Below, piece after piece: positions 26,172 through 33,748 of a DNA stretch of 34,260 nucleotides. Under the pieces are notes generated by a model that did not search any database, had not been told where the DNA came from, and saw nothing but the letters and a program-made list of their open reading frames with translations. The number at the start of each line of letters is the position of its first letter. Position 1 is the first letter of the stretch. A program made the position numbers and the translations under genes. Source of the DNA: Lachnospiraceae bacterium (GTDB lineage Bacteria; Bacillota_A; Clostridia; Lachnospirales; Lachnospiraceae); NCBI GenBank assembly GCA_009774465.1, contig VSNT01000025.1:1-34260 (forward strand), given 5' to 3'.

Positions 26172-28706
26172 ATGAAGTTTATTAATGCGGATGTATTTAA
26201 ACAAAAAAAGAAAGAAACGATTATTGCAGGTGCGATTACCTTCCTTATATTAGCAGCGGTATGCTTTGCATCATTTCATCAAAGTACAGGGCAGGAGCAT
26301 ATTGCGTCCAGTTATGATACAACAGTAAAGCTGCAGTCTGGGCAAAAGATAGTACAATCCTGGCAGGCAAATTGTAAAAATATTAATGGATTTGTTCTGC
26401 AGACAGATGGGGATCAGAATACTGAGTTGACAGGAAAATTGCGATTACAGCTGAAAGAGCAGATAGATACAGAAGCTGTTCTTTGTGAAAAAGAGGTGGA
26501 GCTTTCCAGTATTACAGGCAGCGGAGAATATACATTTCAACTGCCTGAAACCAAATTGGAATTAGGGAGACGTTATTATTTTCAGATAGAGTTATTGGAT
26601 GGAGTACGAGACACCTCTATTGCAATTTTAACCAATAGTAATTATGGAGGTCTTTATATAGATCAGCAGGAGCATGGCGGAGGAATCACCGGCAGGATTC
26701 TGTATCATTTTTCAGGAAATGCTGCATGGCTTATGCGAATTATTTTACTTTTCAGCGGATTTACATTTTTCCTGATGCTTATATTTAACCGCGGATTTGG
26801 AGAAGTGTTTGCTTTAACTTTTGGGGTGATTTTTGTCTATATCTATATTTTTGGTATTTTTGGACAGTTGGAATTTGGCGTGCAGTCGTTGTATGTGTTT
26901 GGGATGTTAATGGCAGTGGGAACTCCGCTGCTTACAGTATACAAAGGACGAAAAATACCGGATTTGATCAGCCCGGGAATGATTGCATTTTGGGGGTTAT
27001 TTTTCCTGTACTTTGTTTTAGATCGCAATGTAGTTGCAGGTAAGGCGGATGATTTAAGCCATTGGCAGTTATGTGTAAGAGATATGTGGTATTTTGACTC
27101 TTATCCATTTCATCCGGGAACAACGGTGTATGTGATGCGGTATACACCGGGATTTGCTACTTTGGAGTACTTGTTTTTGCATTTGTATGGAGCTTATCGG
27201 GAAGGAATTATTCTTCTTAGCTGCCATACCGTTGGATTTGCCATGCTTAGTGTACTTTACACAAAGGTAAATTGGAGACAATTTCATAAGGTGATTCCAC
27301 TGACAGTGCTGATTGCAGGATTTCCTCTGTTGGTTTTTCAGAGCCACTATGGAATTTTGTATGTGGATGCTTATTTGGGAATGATAGGCGCTTACCTGTT
27401 GACCTGCTATTTTACTGAAGAGCATAATTTCTTTAATGTATTTAGAATCACATTTGGCTCTATTTTGCTGATTATGACAAAAGAAATGGGACTGGCAATA
27501 GCAGGAACCATCTATGTAATTATTTTTATTGATATTTTTATAAAAAATAAAGATGTGAAGCAATTTTTAAAAAGTAAATTCACCAGAGCATATTTTTTAT
27601 CAGGAGTGCTTTCGCTGTTTTCCTTTATTACATGGCAGATTTATATTGTAATTGCAGGCAAAATGTATGGGTTAAATAGTACTTCTACAAATATTATGAA
27701 GATGTTTGGCGTTGCAAAGGCAAATACTGCAGGAACAGAAAAAATTATGCTGGCATCACTGGATAATGCCAGTGCGATGCGAAGAGCAGCAGAGCAGGTA
27801 ATTGATAATCCTAATGTGATTTCAAACGCAACACCAGGGGAAATAATTATAGAAATGATACGTTGGCTCTTTGGGGAAAAGTGCTTTTTTGACAGTAGCT
27901 ATGTAGAATTATTATTAATTGTTATACTATTATGCGGAGCACTGGGTGTTGCCGGTTTGTATAAAAAGATAAAGATTCCCATGAAACAAATAATTGTCAG
28001 TCTGCTGATAGGGACAGGATTGTATGCGGGTTTTCTGGTTGTCTGTTATATTTTTCTTTTTAAAGAAGCATCCGGAATACCTGCAGCCAGAAGATATATG
28101 GGTTCTTATTTATTGTTGTTTTTGATTACAATTCCCGCTATCATGATTGTAAAAGCCAATATAGCGGAAGAAAAGGGGAATTGGAAGCAGCCATTTGTCT
28201 GGATAGTTTCATTGTTTATCCTATTTTGTGTACCGGATGGACATCCATACTATACTACGGAAGAAAATTTTGGCGGATATTTTACCACATGGAAGAATCA
28301 TCAGACGATAGGAGAAGTGTTCAGAAGTTTTGCAGATAAAGATGAGAAAATTTATTATGTGGAATATTCTAACAGTGACCTGATTCCCCAATACAATTAT
28401 CTGACCTTTTTTAATGCAGTTGTACCTAATTTAACGCAGGGATTAAGCGGAGGATGGAAACCGGTTACTTCGGGTGATTCCCCATATCATAACTATATAG
28501 TGCAATACACTGCTGAAGAATGGGGGCAGTTATTATCGCAGCAGTATAGCTATGTGTATCTCAGATATATTGATGATTACTTTGTGGAGAACTATGGTTC
28601 CCTGTTTGAAGATGAAGAACAAATTGTAAATGGAGCAGTTTTTAAAGTTAACGTGACAGACGATAATGTTTTACTACAAAAAATTGCATTTAAGGATTTG
28701 AACTAA
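26172..28706 (+). CDS. Large multi-pass membrane protein, GT-C-like (putative glycosyltransferase)
   Basis: 844 aa; I do not recognise a named family. One helix at about 17-35 is followed by a beta-rich extracytoplasmic stretch (about 40-165) and then roughly a dozen helices to about residue 680, with a soluble C-terminal part. The loop GKADDLSHW (D293, D294) is the kind of acidic first-loop motif found in GT-C enzymes, and PFHPGTTVYVMRYTPG follows it, reminiscent of mannosyl- and arabinosyltransferases using polyprenyl-phosphate sugars. Probable role: adding a sugar, or capping the chain, outside the membrane. GAGGTGG upstream is the ribosome site. The call is by topology and motif only. Confidence 0.62.
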   Translation: MKFINADVFKQKKKETIIAGAITFLILAAVCFASFHQSTGQEHIASSYDTTVKLQSGQKIVQSWQANCKNINGFVLQTDGDQNTELTGKLRLQLKEQIDTEAVLCEKEVELSSITGSGEYTFQLPETKLELGRRYYFQIELLDGVRDTSIAILTNSNYGGLYIDQQEHGGGITGRILYHFSGNAAWLMRIILLFSGFTFFLMLIFNRGFGEVFALTFGVIFVYIYIFGIFGQLEFGVQSLYVFGMLMAVGTPLLTVYKGRKIPDLISPGMIAFWGLFFLYFVLDRNVVAGKADDLSHWQLCVRDMWYFDSYPFHPGTTVYVMRYTPGFATLEYLFLHLYGAYREGIILLSCHTVGFAMLSVLYTKVNWRQFHKVIPLTVLIAGFPLLVFQSHYGILYVDAYLGMIGAYLLTCYFTEEHNFFNVFRITFGSILLIMTKEMGLAIAGTIYVIIFIDIFIKNKDVKQFLKSKFTRAYFLSGVLSLFSFITWQIYIVIAGKMYGLNSTSTNIMKMFGVAKANTAGTEKIMLASLDNASAMRRAAEQVIDNPNVISNATPGEIIIEMIRWLFGEKCFFDSSYVELLLIVILLCGALGVAGLYKKIKIPMKQIIVSLLIGTGLYAGFLVVCYIFLFKEASGIPAARRYMGSYLLLFLITIPAIMIVKANIAEEKGNWKQPFVWIVSLFILFCVPDGHPYYTTEENFGGYFTTWKNHQTIGEVFRSFADKDEKIYYVEYSNSDLIPQYNYLTFFNAVVPNLTQGLSGGWKPVTSGDSPYHNYIVQYTAEEWGQLLSQQYSYVYLRYIDDYFVENYGSLFEDEEQIVNGAVFKVNVTDDNVLLQKIAFKDLN

Positions 28707-28721
28707 GTAAAGGTGAAAGTA

Positions 28722-29684
28722 TTGGATAATAAATTAAGCGTAATTATACCGGTCTATAATGTAGAAGAATATCTGGAGCAATGTATAGAAAGTGTGCTGG
28801 AGCAGGCATATGTTCCTTTTGAAGTGATTTTGGTAGATGATGGTTCAACAGATAAAAGCGGCAGCATTTGTGATCAGTATGAAAGGGCAGACAGACGGGT
28901 TAAAGTGATTCATCAGCCAAATCAGGGACATACAATAGCAAGACAAAATGGTTTTCGGGCATCTGATGGAGATTATATTATATTTATTGACAGTGACGAC
29001 TGGATTAAAGATGAAATGTTTGCTTTAATGATGGACAAGGTTTTAAAGGAAAACGCTGATATTGTCCAATGTGGTTTTAAGGCGGTGAAAGGTAATGGTA
29101 TTATTGATGCAGTATCACCTTATGAACCTGGGTTATATGAAAAAGCGCGTCTTACAGAAATCATTTATCCTACGATGATCTATAATAAAGCAGAACGGTG
29201 CTTTGGAGTTGCTCCTAATATGTGGAACAAGATTTTCAGAAGAAGGCTGGTTGAAGAATATATTTACCGGATTGATCCAAGGATTAGAAGCGGTGAAGAT
29301 GGGCTTTTGACCTTTGCCTGCTTTATGGAAGCAGAGAGGATTTATAATTTACGGGAATGCTTTTATTGCTATAGGAGCCGGGAAATGTCTATGTGCAGGA
29401 TCACAGATGACAAACGCCTTGAAGAAAATCATATTTTGTTTCAATATTATCTGGAATGGCTTATGCCGAAAGAAATACTACAGGAATCTATTAAACATTA
29501 TGTGGTGAACCAGACACTGCAGGCAGTAGAAGCATTGATGGAAAACGAGAGCCTTTGCCAGATAAAAAAGAAGCACCCTTATTTAAAAAAAGACAGTCTT
29601 GAAAGAATCAGCATACAGGGTGTGAAGCTGACAGAGGTAAATGGAAAGAAGAACAAAATGATATTGGCAGGGTTAAAATTATGA
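28722..29684 (+). CDS. Glycosyltransferase family 2
   Basis: 320 aa from TTG 28722. The upstream AAAGGTGA (28709-28716) contains the rival GTG start at 28713, so the TTG, 5 nt after it, is preferred. LSVIIPVYNVEEYLEQCIES opens the GT-A domain, ILVDDGSTDKSG follows, and FIDSDDW gives D90 and D92. The second half (CGFKAVKGNG, FRRRLVEEYIYRIDPRIRSGED) is standard for capsule GT2 enzymes. It is soluble and cytoplasmic. The stop overlaps the GT8 gene by 4 nt. Confidence 0.85.
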   Translation: MDNKLSVIIPVYNVEEYLEQCIESVLEQAYVPFEVILVDDGSTDKSGSICDQYERADRRVKVIHQPNQGHTIARQNGFRASDGDYIIFIDSDDWIKDEMFALMMDKVLKENADIVQCGFKAVKGNGIIDAVSPYEPGLYEKARLTEIIYPTMIYNKAERCFGVAPNMWNKIFRRRLVEEYIYRIDPRIRSGEDGLLTFACFMEAERIYNLRECFYCYRSREMSMCRITDDKRLEENHILFQYYLEWLMPKEILQESIKHYVVNQTLQAVEALMENESLCQIKKKHPYLKKDSLERISIQGVKLTEVNGKKNKMILAGLKL

Positions 29685-30604
29685 ATTCTAAAATAGAAAT
29701 TGCCTTTTGCTTTGATGAGAAAATGATGTATCCGGCATATGTAGCAATTGCCAGCCTTTTGGATTTTAAGAATGATGAAAAGATTCACTATAATATTTCC
29801 TGTATCTGTTCGGAAAAAGTGCTGGCATATGAGGAAGAATTAAAGGCACTTGTGCGGAAAAGGGACGAGGAGAGCTGCATTAGTTTTTTTCGTGCGCCAG
29901 AGCAGTTTGAACATGCTTTTGAAATCAGAGAAGTTACAGTAAGTACTTATCTTCGTCTTTTACTGCATCGTGTGCTGCCCAAGAAGGATAGAATTATATA
30001 TGCAGATGTGGATGTGCTGTTTCAGGATTCCCTTAAAGAAATATGGGAGACGAATCTTTCACATGAACTGTTGGCAGGGGTAAAGGGTGCAAATAATTTT
30101 AAATCCACATGGCAGGTCTGCAGGAGCTATTCCTACGGAAATGAGTTGGAAGGGCTTGAGGGCAACTATGTTAATGCAGGAATATTACTTATGAACTTAA
30201 AGGCCATCAGAGAATGGAATCCGGACGAGCGGTGGATTCAAATGTCACAAAAGAATTATCACTATCAGGATCAGGATATACTGAATATTACCTGTAATGG
30301 AAAAATAAAATTTTTAGATATTCGCTACAATGTACAGGCACATTTGGAGAAAAAAGATTTTAAGGACTACGTTAACGAAAGCATTTATGAAAAGGAACAA
30401 TGTGATAGTGCATGGGAACATCCGGCAGTATTACATTATACAGGAGAAAAGCCCTGGAATAACAGAGGAGTTAATAAAGGAAAAGTGTGGTGGAAATATG
30501 TGGAATCTCAGGAGGACTTAAAGGTATTTTTTGATAAAGCAAAGGTTCCGAATCGTAAAACAACGGGGCTTATGGGAAAGATTAATCGTCATTTGCCATT
30601 TTGA
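29681..30604 (+). CDS. Glycosyltransferase family 8
   Basis: 307 aa. IEIAFCFDEKMMYPAYVAIA is the GT8 opening; the DxD motif is D109-V-D111 in IIYADVDVLF; NAGILLMNLKAIREWN and HYTGEKPWNNRGV are further conserved blocks. GT8 enzymes are retaining and add galactose or glucose from a UDP-sugar, as in lipopolysaccharide galactosyltransferases. It is translated from an ATGA overlap with the GT2 gene, so the pair probably acts in one assembly step series. An 18-nt spacer containing GAGGGA leads to the next gene. Confidence 0.88.
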   Translation: MNSKIEIAFCFDEKMMYPAYVAIASLLDFKNDEKIHYNISCICSEKVLAYEEELKALVRKRDEESCISFFRAPEQFEHAFEIREVTVSTYLRLLLHRVLPKKDRIIYADVDVLFQDSLKEIWETNLSHELLAGVKGANNFKSTWQVCRSYSYGNELEGLEGNYVNAGILLMNLKAIREWNPDERWIQMSQKNYHYQDQDILNITCNGKIKFLDIRYNVQAHLEKKDFKDYVNESIYEKEQCDSAWEHPAVLHYTGEKPWNNRGVNKGKVWWKYVESQEDLKVFFDKAKVPNRKTTGLMGKINRHLPF

Positions 30605-30621
30605 AAAAATGAGGGAACTAT

Positions 30622-31653
30622 ATGGGACGCGTAAGCAGAAAAATAGAACAAATAAAATTTGCATGGTATTGTTATCATAGAGGGAATGATTCACGTTTTG
30701 TCAAAAATGTGAAGAATGCAGAAGTGGATTTTAGTCAGGTATCTCTTGAAAAATTTGGAGATAAACCTGGCGAAAGCATGATATATTTTATAGACATGAA
30801 GGAGTCCCATTCAGGTTTTTTTGCAGATCATAATAGATTGCTTTCATTGCTATATTTTGCAGATATTTATGGACTTAGACCGGTGGTACAATATAGTTCA
30901 GGGTATTGTTACGCAGAAAAGCATCCGGTTAATGGAACGGAGAACCCTTTTGAATATTATTTTAAGCAGCCCGGAGGGATTTCTTTGGAAGAAATGAAGG
31001 AATACAAATGTGTGCTGCTTGGCCGAAAAGAAAATGGAAATGCAGTTATTCCAATAAAGGGGGGCACCGGCGGCTATGCAAGAAATGAGCAATATATTGA
31101 TGAAATGGCCAGAATCACAGCAAAATACATTTGCTTAAATGATAAAATAGACAGACAGTTTAAGCAGGAGATAGGACAATTGCTGGATGGCAAAAATACA
31201 CTGGCAGTCCATGTGAGAGGAACTGATTTTAAACAAAATTTTAATGGGCATCCTGTTCAGGTGAGGACAGAAGAATATCTTAAGGCAGCTCAAAAGGTAT
31301 TTGAAGAAGGGGCATATGAGAGAATTTTTCTTGCGACAGACGATTCAGAGGCACTTAACTTATTTAAAAGTCAATTTCAAGAAAGCTTAGTCTATTATGA
31401 AGATGTGGTTAGAAGCGATGGCAATGATACAGTTATGCATAGTGAAATTCAAAGGCAAAACCACCATTATCTTCTGGGAGTAGAGGTTCTTAGAGACATG
31501 TATACACTGGCAGCCTGCAATGGACTGGTGGCGGGATTGTCACAGGTAAGCTTTGCCGCAAGAATACAGAAAAAAAGCAGTGGAGATAACTATAAAGATC
31601 TTGTAGTGATTGACAAGGGAATTAATTCACATAGAAATAAGAATTGTCCCTGA
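30622..31653 (+). CDS. NodZ/O-fucosyltransferase-like GT-B glycosyltransferase
   Basis: 343 aa. HVRGTD at 197-202 is the conserved donor-binding motif of alpha-1,6-fucosyltransferases (NodZ, GT23) and related peptide-O-fucosyltransferase folds, here in LAVHVRGTDFKQNF. FLATDDSEALNLFK and GLVAGLSQVSFAARI correspond to the later beta-strand motifs of that fold. GDP-fucose use is plausible, making it the third fucosyltransferase-type gene in the locus, but similarity is remote. No membrane helix. It is the last glycan gene before a 131-nt intergenic region with a new promoter; I found no convincing terminator in that gap. Confidence 0.72.
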   Translation: MGRVSRKIEQIKFAWYCYHRGNDSRFVKNVKNAEVDFSQVSLEKFGDKPGESMIYFIDMKESHSGFFADHNRLLSLLYFADIYGLRPVVQYSSGYCYAEKHPVNGTENPFEYYFKQPGGISLEEMKEYKCVLLGRKENGNAVIPIKGGTGGYARNEQYIDEMARITAKYICLNDKIDRQFKQEIGQLLDGKNTLAVHVRGTDFKQNFNGHPVQVRTEEYLKAAQKVFEEGAYERIFLATDDSEALNLFKSQFQESLVYYEDVVRSDGNDTVMHSEIQRQNHHYLLGVEVLRDMYTLAACNGLVAGLSQVSFAARIQKKSSGDNYKDLVVIDKGINSHRNKNCP

Positions 31654-31717
31654 GAAACTGCTTTGGTGAAAAAAGATCAGGTTATTGCATAAACTAGAAA
31701 AAACGACATGTGAAGAT

Positions 31718-31725
31718 TGTTAACA
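31718..31725. promoter_or_regulatory. Candidate operator palindrome
   Basis: TGTTAACA is a perfect 8-bp palindrome 4 nt before the -35 box at 31729. Its half TGTTA recurs at 31744-31748 and 31749-31753, inside the spacer and -10 region. Such spacing fits autoregulation by the XRE protein encoded next, but the sequence is short and A+T-rich, so it may be chance. Confidence 0.3.
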
Positions 31726-31728
31726 TTA

Positions 31729-31757
31729 TTGACTGAAAAATCTTGTTATGTTAGAAT
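31729..31757 (+). promoter_or_regulatory. Sigma-A promoter of the XRE-peptidase-PIN module
   Basis: TTGACT (31729-31734, 5 of 6), a 17-nt spacer and TAGAAT (31752-31757, 5 of 6) make a strong consensus promoter. The start codon of the XRE gene is 28 nt downstream of the -10, with GGAGG at 31773-31777. This gives the module expression independent of the sugar operon. Confidence 0.75.
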
Positions 31758-31784
31758 GTGTAACGGAAAAACGGAGGAACAGAG

Positions 31785-32132
31785 ATGAAAACATTTGATA
31801 CAAAGAAATTTTGTAAGGATCTGTTAAGTTTGAGAGGTGAAGAAACACAACAAAATTTTGCAGAAAAGTTAAAAATTAATAGAAGCACCCTTTCGTTACT
31901 GGAATCAGGTAAGCAGATTCCGACATTGGAAATGCTAAATAAAGTTTGTAATTTTGGGCATTTTCAACCGAGTGATTATTTCAGCGAGAGCAATTCGGAT
32001 GCACTAATCTATTTGATGGGAACTTTGGAGGAAGCAGATAAAGAAAAAATTAATTTGATGATGAAACGAATTAGAATAAAAGAAAAATATGAATTGCTGT
32101 CAAGAAGGAGTGCTAATGTCGTCAATAGATAA
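31785..32132 (+). CDS. XRE-family helix-turn-helix regulator
   Basis: 115 aa. The N-terminal ~65 residues are a lambda-Cro/XRE helix-turn-helix: TQQNFAEKLKINRSTLSLLE is the helix 2-3 region and SGKQIPTLEMLNKVC closes it. The C-terminal ~45 residues are charged and helical (LMGTLEEADKEKINLMMKR), likely for dimerisation or contact with a partner. It should bind its own promoter (31729-31757) and repress the module, with relief by the metallopeptidase encoded next, as in ImmR/ImmA of ICEBs1. GGAGG lies 7 nt before the ATG. Its end overlaps the next start by 17 nt. It is more A+T-rich than most of the neighbouring sugar genes. Confidence 0.88.
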   Translation: MKTFDTKKFCKDLLSLRGEETQQNFAEKLKINRSTLSLLESGKQIPTLEMLNKVCNFGHFQPSDYFSESNSDALIYLMGTLEEADKEKINLMMKRIRIKEKYELLSRRSANVVNR

Positions 32133-33060
32133 TCAAAAAATATTTGAACAATATTATCAGGCTGAATATGACTTTAATACAACTGCCCTGAAAGAAGAGG
32201 ATATTGATGGAATCAAGGAACTTGTAAAAGAAAAACGGGTAAATTATGCATTGGCGCCTATTGGGGAAAAAATTTTTGAATGGATAGCAGAACAGAATGC
32301 TGATATTCATTTTGAATTGGTGGATTTGGATTCAGATAAAATTGATGGTATGTTGTATATTCCGAGGAGCGGATTGGATAAAGCATACATTATTTTGAAT
32401 ACGAAAAAACCTCTTATTAATCAAATCTTTGCGGCAGCGCATGAGTATTATCACTACATTAAAGATTATGCACAAATCAAGGAGACACCATATATATGTA
32501 ATTTTAATGCGTTAGAGAATGTAAATGAAAAACGTGCCAGCCGCTTTGCCGCAGAATTTTTACTGCCGGAAGAGGCATTACGTAATGAAATTAAAACATT
32601 TCGAAAAAGAATAAACAGAACAGAACAATCTAAATTAACATTTGAAGATTATGCTGCAATCAGCATCCTTTTGACAGTTAAATATCAAATGCCGTTAAAA
32701 GCAGTAATGTATAGATTATATGAAGAAAACTATATTAACAATATAGAAGAGTATATTGATAATTATAACTTCATTAAGGATATTCTTAAGGAAGTAAAGA
32801 TTTTCAAAAGACCGGTAGAACATTTGTATAGTAATAAAAATCATCATTTTGATGTTAACAGCCTAATTTACAGGCAGATGAAGAATGCCTATACATCTGG
32901 TCTGGTTTCAAGGGAAGAAGTCATGCAGGATGGAGAAATGTTAAATTTAGATATGTCAATGATTTTTGATTTTTTTGATGACATTAAAGAAGATGATGAG
33001 GAAGAGGATGATACTGATTTAATAGATACAATTAGAGAAGCTTGGGGGAATGAGAAATGA
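32116..33060 (+). CDS. ImmA/IrrE-family zinc metallopeptidase
   Basis: 314 aa from ATG 32116 (AAGGAG at 32105-32110); an in-frame ATG at 32089 would add nine residues but has a worse ribosome site. HEYYH at 109-113 is the HExxH zinc motif, and NEKRASRFAAEFLLP, with E138 as probable third ligand, is the second family hallmark (COG2856). Members cut repressors (ImmA on ImmR, IrrE on DdrO). The likely substrate here is the adjacent XRE protein. Beyond the ~180-residue peptidase domain there is an extra C-terminal part ending in an acidic tail (DDEEEDDTDLID), of unknown role. It overlaps the XRE gene by 17 nt and the PIN gene by 4. Confidence 0.88.
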   Translation: MSSIDNQKIFEQYYQAEYDFNTTALKEEDIDGIKELVKEKRVNYALAPIGEKIFEWIAEQNADIHFELVDLDSDKIDGMLYIPRSGLDKAYIILNTKKPLINQIFAAAHEYYHYIKDYAQIKETPYICNFNALENVNEKRASRFAAEFLLPEEALRNEIKTFRKRINRTEQSKLTFEDYAAISILLTVKYQMPLKAVMYRLYEENYINNIEEYIDNYNFIKDILKEVKIFKRPVEHLYSNKNHHFDVNSLIYRQMKNAYTSGLVSREEVMQDGEMLNLDMSMIFDFFDDIKEDDEEEDDTDLIDTIREAWGNEK

Positions 33061-33719
33061 ATACGCTGCTAAAACAGATTCCCTTAAAAACTTTATGCCG
33101 GCAGCCAGTTATGTTTGACGCAAATATTTTTATGGTAGGGATTGAGAGAAGGGGGAGTGATTCTAACTGTTCCTTTGAAAATATGAAAGATGTTTACATG
33201 ATTCCAATATTTGAAAGTTTTAGTCAGATCATCATACACCAGATGGTTTTTGATGAATTAGATAGTGAAGCTAAAGCGTTTGTTGGTTCCTATGTAGGAA
33301 AAAATGTAGTGATTGTACAAGAGGAGGAGCTGTATGGAACAGATCCATTGTATACAACTATTTTTAATGATATTTCCAGCCATGAAAGAGTGATGTACTC
33401 TTTAGGCTCATCAAAGGATAGGGGAGAAGTATATAGTTTAGCTTATGCGGTATATCATAATATTAATTACTTTAGCTCTAAGGAAATTATGGTAGATGAC
33501 ATTGCAAAAGAGCTGAAAACATTGAAAAATATAGAGGTTGTTACATTTGATATTATTGTATTGCTGGCTTACATATATCATATGAGCAGAGGTGATACAA
33601 GTAAAAATAAGGCATTAAAATCAATATATAAAAGATACTGTGAAGATGTAATTAAAAGACATAAGCTTCCAAATACCTTAAGAGAGTATTACATAGCATC
33701 AGAAAAGTATATTAAGTAA
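33057..33719 (+). CDS. PIN-domain-like putative nuclease
   Basis: 220 aa. VMFDANIFMVGI (D21) at the start, FDELDSEAKAF (E67), KDRGEVYSLAYA (D121, E124) and FSSKE (E143) occupy the places of the acidic metal ligands of PIN-domain ribonucleases. The last 60 residues are helical and basic. Length exceeds typical VapC toxins (about 130-140 aa), so this is a larger PIN-like variant. ATGA overlap with the peptidase gene implies fixed ratios. It would be the effector of a toxin-antitoxin or stress cassette; the small XRE protein, not a VapB, would be the antitoxin or regulator. PIN assignment is from motif pattern only. Confidence 0.65.
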   Translation: MNTLLKQIPLKTLCRQPVMFDANIFMVGIERRGSDSNCSFENMKDVYMIPIFESFSQIIIHQMVFDELDSEAKAFVGSYVGKNVVIVQEEELYGTDPLYTTIFNDISSHERVMYSLGSSKDRGEVYSLAYAVYHNINYFSSKEIMVDDIAKELKTLKNIEVVTFDIIVLLAYIYHMSRGDTSKNKALKSIYKRYCEDVIKRHKLPNTLREYYIASEKYIK

Positions 33720-33748
33720 ACATTGAAAAGTAAGGATTATATAGACCA

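Noticed and set aside
27069..27563. Antisense 164-codon frame within the 844-aa membrane protein gene
   Set aside because: His/Lys/Asn/Gln-rich composition typical of the complement of membrane-protein codons; no ribosome site.
31654..31728. Possible terminator after the NodZ-like gene
   Set aside because: Only a 4-bp CTGA/TCAG pairing with no following T run; transcription may read through into the XRE module.
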